A stretch of 64,000 nucleotides of DNA from Salinimicrobium xinjiangense DSM 19287 (GTDB lineage: Bacteria > Bacteroidota > Bacteroidia > Flavobacteriales > Flavobacteriaceae). Shown piece by piece: positions 53,040-64,000 of this stretch; the stretch's first letter is position 1; each line of letters starts with the position of its first letter. The stretch lies in NCBI RefSeq assembly GCF_000423585.1, contig NZ_AUIG01000016.1, positions 58,086 through 122,085 of the forward strand, read 5' to 3'. The position numbers and the translations under genes were made by a program. The notes below the pieces were generated by a model that searched no databases, was not told the DNA's origin, and saw nothing but the letters and a program-made list of their open reading frames with translations.

Positions 53040-54308
53040 ATGAAAAATTTTAAAATATTCTCTATCCTTTTTCTTTTTGTCCTCGGGCTAAACTCTTGTA
53101 GTTCTGATGATGATTTCACCGCGGAGACTCCCGAACCAACTGCCGACTTCTCTTTTGAAGCGGTAGCCGATAATCCGCAGCTCATCAGCTTTACCAACCT
53201 TAGCGTTGATGCCGATGAATTTATGTGGGATTTTGGAGATGAAACGGGAGTTTCGACTCAGAAGCATCCTTCTTATCAGTATGCTTCAGCAGGGAATTAC
53301 ACTGTTAAACTTACCGCGATGAATGGGGACAACACCAGTACCTATTCCGAGGAAGTCAGTGTGCTTGGAGTTCCTTCCGCAGCATTCTCTTATGAAGTTG
53401 ATGAGGAAGATACTTACACGGTTCATTTCGAGAATCAGAGTCAGAATGTAGCTGAATATTCCTGGGATTTTGGAGATGGATCTGAAGGTTCTTCGGAAGC
53501 TTCTCCTTCTCACACCTATGCTGAAACCGGGATTTATACTGTAACTCTTACTGCAACCGGTGCCGGTGGTACGGCTGAAGCTTCCATGGAAGTGGAGGTG
53601 AAGGATGCCCAGCCGGCATTCAGCAATGTTTATATTGTGGGTGATGCTTCAGAAAGTGGCTGGAACATTGGTTCCCCTGCAGCTTTTACGCAGAGTGAAA
53701 CCAATCCGTTCGTTTTCGTATATGAAGGCGTTCTTACTCCCGGAAACATTAAGTTTTCAACCTTTACCGGTGACTGGTGTGACGGGCAATGGATCAATGC
53801 TGCTGAAAATGGAACTTCAATAACTCAGGCTTCTGGCTTTATTATCACTCAGGGTTGTGACGGACCAGACAACCAATGGCAGGTAACTGAAGACACTCAG
53901 GGGCGCTATAGAATTACTGTGAATCTTGAGATTGAAACCATAAATTTCGAAGCACAAAATGCGCCTTATTCCGAATTATATCTCATTGGAGATGCTTCCG
54001 AAAACGGTTGGAACATAGATTCTCCCGCTGCCGGCTTTACTCAAAGCAGTACAGACCCATTTATCTTTACTTACCAGGGCACTTTGAATCCGGGAGAATT
54101 TAAAATTGCTACTTATACCGGCGACTGGTGTGATGCAGACTGGCTGCACCCTACACAGGCAGACGCGTCACCCGCTGCTGGTAATTATGAAGCTCATTTA
54201 GGCTGTACAGGTCCCGATTATAAATGGAGGATCAATGAAGACACTCAGGGAGAATATCTCATTACTGTGAACCTTTATGAAGGCACCATAAATTTTGAGG
54301 TACAATAG
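53040..54308 (+). CDS. PKD-containing glycan-binding lipoprotein
   Basis: 422 residues with lipobox NSC (Cys20) then SSDDDF. Two PKD domains (about 36-110 and 113-190) each show the WDFGD(G/E) core (MWDFGDETG; SWDFGDGSEG). Two C-terminal modules (from about 195 and 311) are of the same IVGDAxESGWN type as in the protein at 49777. PKD domains probably act as rigid spacers holding the binding modules away from the membrane. It ends upstream of a strong hairpin that separates it from the periplasmic enzymes. Confidence 0.87.
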   Translation: MKNFKIFSILFLFVLGLNSCSSDDDFTAETPEPTADFSFEAVADNPQLISFTNLSVDADEFMWDFGDETGVSTQKHPSYQYASAGNYTVKLTAMNGDNTSTYSEEVSVLGVPSAAFSYEVDEEDTYTVHFENQSQNVAEYSWDFGDGSEGSSEASPSHTYAETGIYTVTLTATGAGGTAEASMEVEVKDAQPAFSNVYIVGDASESGWNIGSPAAFTQSETNPFVFVYEGVLTPGNIKFSTFTGDWCDGQWINAAENGTSITQASGFIITQGCDGPDNQWQVTEDTQGRYRITVNLEIETINFEAQNAPYSELYLIGDASENGWNIDSPAAGFTQSSTDPFIFTYQGTLNPGEFKIATYTGDWCDADWLHPTQADASPAAGNYEAHLGCTGPDYKWRINEDTQGEYLITVNLYEGTINFEVQ

Positions 54309-54339
54309 GGGAGCCTTACTCAACCTTTGTCCTCAAAAC

Positions 54340-54380
54340 AGTTATTCCGGGATCCATTTCTGGATTCCCGGATAACTTTT
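54340..54380 (+). terminator. hairpin between binding lipoprotein and GH31 genes
   Basis: Long stem (AGTTATTCCGGGATCCA with TGGATTCCCGGATAACT, one-base bulges, TTTC loop) followed by TTTTACTG. It probably attenuates transcription into the GH31-GH97 pair. Confidence 0.65.
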
Positions 54381-54397
54381 ACTGAAAAATTTTTGCT

Positions 54398-59066
<4,669 letters not shown>

Positions 59067-59087
59067 TTTCCAAAACATTTTTTTAAT

Positions 59088-59120
59088 AACCGTCTGGGAT
59101 AATTTTCAGGCGGTTTTTTT
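59088..59120 (+). terminator. terminator at the end of the PUL
   Basis: Stem AACCGTCTG/CAGGCGGTT with loop GGATAATTTT, then TTTTTTT. It follows the GH97 stop by 22 bases. Confidence 0.85.
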
Positions 59121-59259
59121 ATGGGTATTTCTGAGCGCTTCAGTAAGAAGGCCAGTTTAAAGATCGATCCATTTAAGTAATCTAAAAGCTTTGTTAGCAT
59201 TTAGCCGAATTAGCCAGGTTCTCCTGAAGTTTTTGTACTTTAAATCAATACAACAAACT

Positions 59260-59580
59260 ATGAAAACTGCTTCTTTACTTAAAGACCTTGAATTTAATGA
59301 TAAAAAACCTGCCGTACAGGTATTACTTGACACCGAAAGCAGCAGGGAAATAAGAATTGCAATGAAAAAAGGGCAGGTGATGAAAGAGCACAAAACTCCT
59401 TATCCAATTGTCGTAGAATTGTTTGAAGGAGCCATCAGCTTTGGAGTGAATGGCGAAGTACATCACATCAAAAAAGGAGATATGCTAACTCTGGAAGGAA
59501 ACGTCCCTCACGACCTAAAAGCAGAAGCAGACAGTATAGTACGCTCAGTCTCTCAAAATCTGACACCGTGGAACGTGTAA
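59260..59580 (+). CDS. small cupin-domain protein
   Basis: 106 residues from ATG 59260; the frame opens earlier at 59191. The second cupin motif is seen as KGDMLTLEGNVPHDLKAE, and the first is degraded (MKEHKTPYPIVVELFEGA). His residues in KEH, VPHD and VHH could bind a metal. Such single-domain cupins in Bacteroidota have no assigned reaction. No operon partner. Confidence 0.8.
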   Translation: MKTASLLKDLEFNDKKPAVQVLLDTESSREIRIAMKKGQVMKEHKTPYPIVVELFEGAISFGVNGEVHHIKKGDMLTLEGNVPHDLKAEADSIVRSVSQNLTPWNV

Positions 59581-59686
59581 AAGGCGTAGCAGATCAATCT
59601 TTATGAGTTTTATAAGTAGCAGGATCATTAGTAGAGGAGGCGTCTTTTTCTTAAATTTATAGGACTCCCTACTAAAACATTGATTT

Positions 59687-60460
59687 ATGATTTCTGTAAT
59701 GTCGCTTTTACTGGTAATTGCTCTTTCTATGCTGGTAATAAAAATAGGATCGATTGCTTTGTTGATGACGGGTCTTTCGGAAGAAGTCGCAAAATTTCAG
59801 GCACTTTCAGCTTTCTCAGGAACGGGGTTTACCACCACTGAAGCTGAAAGTATCCTGAAGGTACCAATCCGCCGACGGATCATTTCTGTGCTAATACGCC
59901 TTGGCTCTGTGGGTGTGGTTACCTCTATCTCCACACTATTGCTATCCTTCCTTGGAGCGGGATCGGCGACTACAGAAAGGCTTCTGGTTTTGGGATTAGG
60001 AGTGGTAGTTCTTTTGATCCTGGCAAAAAATAAAACGTTTAACCGATTGCTCAATCCTGTTATAGAGCGTTTATTATCCCGATATACTGCTTTGGACCTA
60101 AGAGATTATGTTTCCCTTCTTCACTTACAGGAAGATTATCGTATAGCAGAGATCGATATAAGGGAACACAACTGGCTGGCCAACCAAACAATTCAGGATC
60201 TCAATTTAACAGATGAAGGAGTGCTGGTCCTGGGAGTAAAGCGGGCAGGGGAAGAGTATTTAGGAGTTCCTCCCACAGATCTGCGTCTACGCCCAAGAGA
60301 CCTTCTTGTTCTCTATGGTCGTAAAAAGCGGCTAAAGGAATTGGCCACCAGGGGAGGCGGAAATAAAGAAGCGCACCAGGAAGCTAAGGACCAAAACAAA
60401 AAAGATGTTGAAGGACAGCGGGCACAACTAGAGCGAATGAATGCGGCAGAAGAAGATTGA
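59687..60460 (+). CDS. membrane protein with TrkA-C domain
   Basis: 257 residues. Two or three N-terminal transmembrane helices (about 1-30, 65-88, 97-113) flank a stretch AFSGTGFTTTEAES that resembles the TrkH/KtrB selectivity-filter loop. A TrkA_C domain (about 138-217, with DEGVLVLGVKRAGEEYLGVP and LRPRDLLVLYG) follows, then a charged tail. TrkA_C domains bind ligands that gate K+ or other ion transport. A regulated ion channel or transporter subunit is plausible. Confidence 0.75.
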   Translation: MISVMSLLLVIALSMLVIKIGSIALLMTGLSEEVAKFQALSAFSGTGFTTTEAESILKVPIRRRIISVLIRLGSVGVVTSISTLLLSFLGAGSATTERLLVLGLGVVVLLILAKNKTFNRLLNPVIERLLSRYTALDLRDYVSLLHLQEDYRIAEIDIREHNWLANQTIQDLNLTDEGVLVLGVKRAGEEYLGVPPTDLRLRPRDLLVLYGRKKRLKELATRGGGNKEAHQEAKDQNKKDVEGQRAQLERMNAAEED

Positions 60461-60747
60461 AAGTGTTCAAGGTCAGTGGTCAGTGATCAGCAAGTTTGTA
60501 GTTTACAGTAGTTAGAAGGCAGTTTAAGTCCAAATTAAGAGCCAATTAACCAATCCCAGATTAACTTGTCCCTAAATGCCACCAGTCATCGGGCGCCAAA
60601 TCCCAACCAATAATGGAACGGTGAATTAGTGGCCAAATTCTATTCCTCTCGTCTCAATACTCACTACTTAATTCTCAGTACTACCTAATTAACACAATTT
60701 TATCCTCTTCCCCTGTGACATGTTAGCGCTAACAATTAAATTAGAGC
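60461..60747. other. intergenic region, mostly without features
   Basis: A 287-base gap. Apart from short direct repeats of GTCAGTG near its start and the palindrome at 60721 close to its end, I see no gene, hairpin with U-tract or tRNA in it. Confidence 0.6.
60721..60734. promoter_or_regulatory. perfect palindrome, LacI-type candidate operator
   Basis: TGTTAGCGCTAACA is a perfect 14-base palindrome with the central CG step typical of LacI-family operators. It ends 13 bases before the vWA gene start, so a bound repressor would block transcription or initiation. No LacI-family gene lies in the window. Confidence 0.5.
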
Positions 60748-61872
60748 ATGGACAGGCAACAGGTTAGAAGAGGATTTGTTTTTAAGAGGTTTGAGGAAGA
60801 GAATATTCCTCCTTTCGACAAGCTTTTTGAAATTTTCAAGGAGTTGATCACCCATACTTCGGGGGATTTTGATGAGGCTATTGACTGGCTCCGCCAGCTG
60901 GACCAGGAGTATAAGCTTACAGACGAGAATTACACCATTGATGATTTTATTGAAGACCTGAAAAAGAAAGGCTTCATTCGTGAAGAAATAGATCCCGACG
61001 GCAATGGCGGAATGGCAATTACCGCAAAAACTGAAAGAGCGATACGGCAGCAGGCCCTCAACCAGATCTTCGGAAAACTCCGAAAGAGCGGTTCAGGGAA
61101 TCACAATACAAAGAGAGTCGGACTTGGGGATGAACACACGGGAGAATTTCGTGATTACCATTATGGAGATTCTCTGGATAAGATCTCTATGACCGAATCC
61201 CTGCGAAATGCGCAGATCCATCATGGAGCCGATGATTTCCACATGACCGAAGATGATCTCGTTGTAGAAGAGACCCATCATAAAAGTACAATGAGCACAG
61301 TACTTATGATCGACATTAGTCATAGCATGATCCTTTATGGTGAAGACAGGATCACGCCGGCGAAAAAAGTTGCCATGGCTTTGGCAGAACTTATTACCAC
61401 CCGTTATCCCAAAGATACCCTGGATATCCTGGTTTTTGGAAATGACGCATGGAGGATCTCTATTGGTGATTTGCCGTACCTGCAGGTTGGACCTTATCAC
61501 ACAAATACAGTGGCAGGTCTGGAACTGGCGATGGATCTTTTACGGCGTAAGCGCAATACCAACAAACAAATCTTCATGATCACAGACGGGAAACCTAGTT
61601 GTATAAGAGAACGGGACGGGAATTATTACCAGAACAGCGTGGGGCTCGATCCTTATATTGTGGAGAAATGTTATAATGCTGCGAGTCAGGCGCGAAAGTT
61701 ACACATTCCCATTACCACTTTCATGATCGCCCAGGATCCTTACCTGGAACGCTTTGTTCGGGAATTTACTCAGGCAAATCAGGGAAAAGCTTTCTTCACA
61801 GGTCTGAAAGGTCTAGGAGAAATGATCTTTGAAGATTACGAAACCAACCGCAAGAAGAGGATAAAAGGTTAA
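60748..61872 (+). CDS. vWA-domain protein, partner of the AAA+ ATPase
   Basis: 374 residues. An N-terminal helical region (about 1-110) is followed by a charged, His-rich linker. The von Willebrand A domain (about 185-365) has a complete MIDAS: DISHS (DxSxS), the Thr of HTNT and ITDGKP. Mg-binding vWA proteins paired with a MoxR/ChlI-type ATPase typically insert metals or remodel partner proteins, as in chelatase ChlD/ChlI or CoxE/CoxD. The target here is unknown. The ATPase gene follows with 51 bases between. Confidence 0.85.
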   Translation: MDRQQVRRGFVFKRFEEENIPPFDKLFEIFKELITHTSGDFDEAIDWLRQLDQEYKLTDENYTIDDFIEDLKKKGFIREEIDPDGNGGMAITAKTERAIRQQALNQIFGKLRKSGSGNHNTKRVGLGDEHTGEFRDYHYGDSLDKISMTESLRNAQIHHGADDFHMTEDDLVVEETHHKSTMSTVLMIDISHSMILYGEDRITPAKKVAMALAELITTRYPKDTLDILVFGNDAWRISIGDLPYLQVGPYHTNTVAGLELAMDLLRRKRNTNKQIFMITDGKPSCIRERDGNYYQNSVGLDPYIVEKCYNAASQARKLHIPITTFMIAQDPYLERFVREFTQANQGKAFFTGLKGLGEMIFEDYETNRKKRIKG

Positions 61873-61879
61873 AACCAAA

Positions 61880-61908
61880 AGGTCTCAAAAATGACATTTT
61901 TGGGACAT
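61880..61908. repeat. post-stop palindromic motif, most symmetric copy
   Basis: Contains the exact core CAAAAATGACATTTT, extended on both sides to a near-perfect 25-base inverted repeat (arms GTCTCAAAAATG and CATTTTTGGGAC around one A). It starts eight bases after the vWA stop codon. Confidence 0.7.
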
Positions 61909-61923
61909 TATAATTTACTTAAA

Positions 61924-63396
61924 ATGGATGTACAAAAGCTAAAAACATTTGGTGCCCTAAAAAGCGCAGAATATAAGAGTAGAAATATAAAAGACGAGTT
62001 AAGACAGAATTTGTTGAAAAAGATCAGGAATAATGAACCGGCTTTTGAAGGGATTCACGGCTATGAGCATTCTGTAATTCCCGAGCTTGAGCGGGCGATT
62101 TTGTCCAAGCACAACATCAACCTTCTCGGGCTTAGGGGCCAGGCCAAAACCCGCCTTGCAAGAATGATGGTAAACCTGCTGGATGAGTGGATGCCGGTTG
62201 TGGAAGGTTCTGAGATCAATGATGATCCATTCAATCCCATTTCCCGCTATGCACGGGAGCTTCTGAAAGAAAAAGGGGATGAAACTCCAATTTCCTGGGT
62301 GCACCGCAAGGACCGCTATTTTGAGAAACTGGCCACCCCCGATGTTACCGTGGCCGACATCATTGGCGATGTAGATCCCATTAAGGCTGCTAACCTAAAG
62401 CTGAGTTACGCTGACGATCGCGTAATTCACTTCGGAATGATCCCCAGAGCAAACCGCAGCATTTTCGTGATCAATGAACTCCCCGATCTACAGGCGAGGA
62501 TACAGGTGGCTTTGTTCAATATTCTGCAGGAAGGTGATATACAGATCCGCGGCTTTAAGCTTAGGCTGCCCCTGGACATGCAGTTTGTCTTTACCGCAAA
62601 TCCCGAAGATTATACTAACCGCGGAAGCATTGTGACTCCGCTAAAGGACAGAATTGGTTCTCAGATCCTCACGCATTATCCAATGAACCTGGAAACGGCG
62701 AAGTTGATCACCCAGCAGGAAGCCCGTCTGGATCCCGATCAAACAGAAATAGTTCATGTGCCCGAACTGGCCAAAGACCTGCTGGAGCAGATAAGTTTTG
62801 AGGCCCGGGACAATGAGTTCATTGATGCCCGCAGCGGCATCAGCGCCCGTCTCAGCATTAGTGCATACGAAAACCTGCTGAGTACGGCCGAAAGAAGAGC
62901 TGTCAAAAATGGCGAAAAAAAGACACTTCTCAGGTTCGGAGATTTTCTCGGAGTGATTCCCAGCATCACCGGAAAGATCGAACTGGTCTATGAAGGAGAG
63001 CAGGAGGGAAGTGCAGTGGTGGCACAGGAGCTCATAGGAGAAGCTGTAAAAACGTTGTTCCCAACCATGTTCCCGAAGATCGAAAAGCTGAATAAATCCG
63101 ACGCTCCCGATCCTTATTCAGAGGTGGTGGAGTGGTTCTTCTCAGAAAGCGGCTTCGAACTACTCGATGAAACTTCAGATGAAGATTATAAAGCAGCGCT
63201 CGGTTCCATACCGGCACTAGAGGCGCTGGTGAATAAATATCAGCCAAAAGTATCAGAAGAAGATAAATACTTCCTCAAGGAATTCCTGCTCTGGGGATTG
63301 GTGGAATACAAGAAGCTGAACAAGTTTCGATTTGCTGAAGGAATGCAGTTTAAGGATATTTATGGAAGCTATATTGAAGGGCTTAGAAATGAATAA
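61924..63396 (+). CDS. AAA+ ATPase, MoxR/ChlI-like
   Basis: 490 residues from ATG 61924. The frame opens at 61891 inside the palindromic motif; the later ATG gives MDVQKLKTFGALKSAEYKSR. The P-loop is unusual: GLRGQAKTR (69-77), where Ala replaces the last Gly of GxxGxGKT. The Walker B region reads IFVINELPDL, with Asn instead of Asp. QVALFNILQEGDIQIRG and FVFTANPEDYTNRGSIV (sensor 1 area) are clear MoxR/Mg-chelatase features. It most likely acts with the vWA protein upstream. Whether it hydrolyses ATP at a normal rate is open. Confidence 0.87.
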   Translation: MDVQKLKTFGALKSAEYKSRNIKDELRQNLLKKIRNNEPAFEGIHGYEHSVIPELERAILSKHNINLLGLRGQAKTRLARMMVNLLDEWMPVVEGSEINDDPFNPISRYARELLKEKGDETPISWVHRKDRYFEKLATPDVTVADIIGDVDPIKAANLKLSYADDRVIHFGMIPRANRSIFVINELPDLQARIQVALFNILQEGDIQIRGFKLRLPLDMQFVFTANPEDYTNRGSIVTPLKDRIGSQILTHYPMNLETAKLITQQEARLDPDQTEIVHVPELAKDLLEQISFEARDNEFIDARSGISARLSISAYENLLSTAERRAVKNGEKKTLLRFGDFLGVIPSITGKIELVYEGEQEGSAVVAQELIGEAVKTLFPTMFPKIEKLNKSDAPDPYSEVVEWFFSESGFELLDETSDEDYKAALGSIPALEALVNKYQPKVSEEDKYFLKEFLLWGLVEYKKLNKFRFAEGMQFKDIYGSYIEGLRNE

Positions 63397-63446
63397 GTAG
63401 GGAAAAGAATCTAGAGTCTAGAAACTAGAACCTAGACTTTTTGAAG

Positions 63447-63460
63447 GTCTCTTTAGAGAC
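63447..63460. other. short hairpin GTCTC-TTTA-GAGAC
   Basis: A perfect five-base stem in the gap between the ATPase stop and the terminator. The preceding bases carry imperfect repeats of TCTAGA(G/A)xxTAGA. No function evident. Confidence 0.4.
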
Positions 63461-63480
63461 AGACAGAAAATACTTAATAA

Positions 63481-63513
63481 AAAAACCTTCAGGAAATTTT
63501 CCCGAAGGTTTTT
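63481..63513 (+). terminator. terminator of the vWA-AAA+ unit, intron insertion landmark
   Basis: Stem AAAAACCTTC/GAAGGTTTTT with further pairing inside (GGAAA/TTTCC). The T-run is immediately followed by the group II intron 5' end. Confidence 0.85.
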
Positions 63514-63516
63514 ATT

Positions 63517-64000
63517 GTGCGCCGTGCATGGCGTATCACTAGGCGGTGCAAGTCCGCTATGAGGGTTTATAGCTACCTATCATTAGCCAAGGGTAAGGGT
63601 GTCCATCGCGAGGTGGAATCTGAAGGAAGCCGGCGGCAAAGTTCCGGCCCGAGGAACACGAACATCATATAAGGCATATCCGATCTGGATGAGCTTGCAA
63701 TACAAAGCGAAGTCCTAAAGCTATACAGAGATCGGGGTGTAGATGATGCAGGCACATGGAATGAAAGTGATACGTCTTACCGCGGGAGGTCTCACAGACA
63801 CAGACTGAAACAGAGTATGAAGCTGTGGTTGAAATAAGATTTACTGTGAGAAGTCAGCCGAGCCCATAGTACCGGAAGAATCGACTACACCGGGAAGGGG
63901 TGAACCTTAAGAAGTAAGTAGTCAATGACTGTTACCTTATGAAGGGAAGAATGCAGAAAATATCGAAAGGTACCTGGCTGCAAAAGGATAGGACGGAATC
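63517..64000 (+). mobile_element. group II intron, 5' part (cut by window end)
   Basis: The 5' end GTGCGCC matches the GUGYG consensus. Within about 420 bases follow structured segments typical of domain I (GGCGGTGCAAGTCCGC at about 63554) and a GAACACGAAC-type stretch. The reverse-transcriptase frame opens at 63939. The insertion point lies three bases past a terminator stem, and the distance from intron 5' end to ORF is short. Both point to class C introns, which target terminators. The class remains an inference; the 3' end is outside. Confidence 0.85.
63939..64000 (+). CDS. group II intron reverse transcriptase/maturase, N-terminal fragment
   Basis: Only about 20 codons are visible, from ATG 63939 (or 63951): MKGRMQKISKGTWLQKDRTE. 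It is open to the window end. Its position within the intron is where intron-encoded proteins begin (domain IV). The reverse transcriptase domains lie beyond the window, so the call rests on the intron context. Confidence 0.6.
   Translation, partial: MKGRMQKISKGTWLQKDRTE

Noticed and set aside
61891..61923. Earlier start of the AAA+ ATPase at the ATG within the palindromic motif
   Set aside because: The added residues MTFLGHYNLLK come from the repeat and the next ATG gives a start more like the rest of the protein.

Overview
The window comes from a member of the Bacteroidota, most likely a marine-type flavobacterium of the Flavobacteriaceae. The evidence is SusC/SusD pairs, STN-domain TonB receptors, DUF4249 lipoproteins, flavobacterial -7 boxes (TAnnTTTG), lipoprotein signals with acidic residues after the cysteine, and few Shine-Dalgarno sites. 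The species assignment is an inference; no rRNA is present.

Layout. (1) 0.1-8.1 kb, minus strand: a small lipoprotein, a DECR-type dienoyl-CoA reductase, both methylmalonyl-CoA mutase subunits with an unknown membrane protein between them, an FtsB/DivIC-like protein, uridine kinase, then a PQQ-type sugar dehydrogenase with its cytochrome c. (2) 8.2-16.0 kb, plus strand: an STN TonB receptor with an unknown exported protein, two tandem DUF4249 lipoproteins and an MG2/plug-like exported protein. A 5' gene remnant records a tandem duplication here. (3) 16.0-17.1 kb: no protein genes. It holds a tRNA-Pro(TGG), a broken copy of the same tRNA, and a tandem array with a 160-bp unit. (4) 17.1-19.6 kb: surE, a DagK-like lipid kinase and a cytochrome c lipoprotein. 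(5) 19.7-37.5 kb: an energy block. A minus-strand operon korA-korB-nuoABCDHIJKLMN-small ORF has no nuoE, nuoF or nuoG. Divergent from it lie a 2[4Fe-4S] ferredoxin, a full-length pyruvate:ferredoxin oxidoreductase (nifJ) and a HEPN-like protein. The two transcription units share an intergenic region with a mirror-image pair of promoters, each with the same operator-like palindrome 21 nt from its -7 box. (6) 37.7-43.2 kb: a probable exopolysaccharide locus with a degenerate receiver, a membrane-anchored HEAT protein, a processive GT2 synthase, a YaiO-type TPR/beta-barrel protein and a porin. (7) 43.3-59.1 kb: a dextran-type polysaccharide utilisation locus with a SusR-like regulator, SusC, SusD, two multi-module binding lipoproteins, GH66, GH31 and GH97. 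(8) 59.2-63.4 kb: a cupin, a TrkA_C membrane protein and a vWA/AAA+ pair. (9) From 63,517 a group II intron begins immediately after a terminator hairpin; its reverse transcriptase gene runs off the window.

How the genes fit together. The most notable reading is a ferredoxin economy. 2-oxoacid and pyruvate:ferredoxin oxidoreductases make reduced ferredoxin, and an 11-subunit complex I without the NADH-input module could re-oxidise it while pumping ions. This is an inference from gene content and shared promoter architecture. The PUL fits a division of labour with surface dextranase and binding lipoproteins, SusCD import, and periplasmic GH31 and GH97 exo-enzymes.

A 15-base motif, CAAAAATGACATTTT, occurs exactly four times, with two near copies. 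Five of the six sites lie at or within about 25 nt downstream of stop codons.
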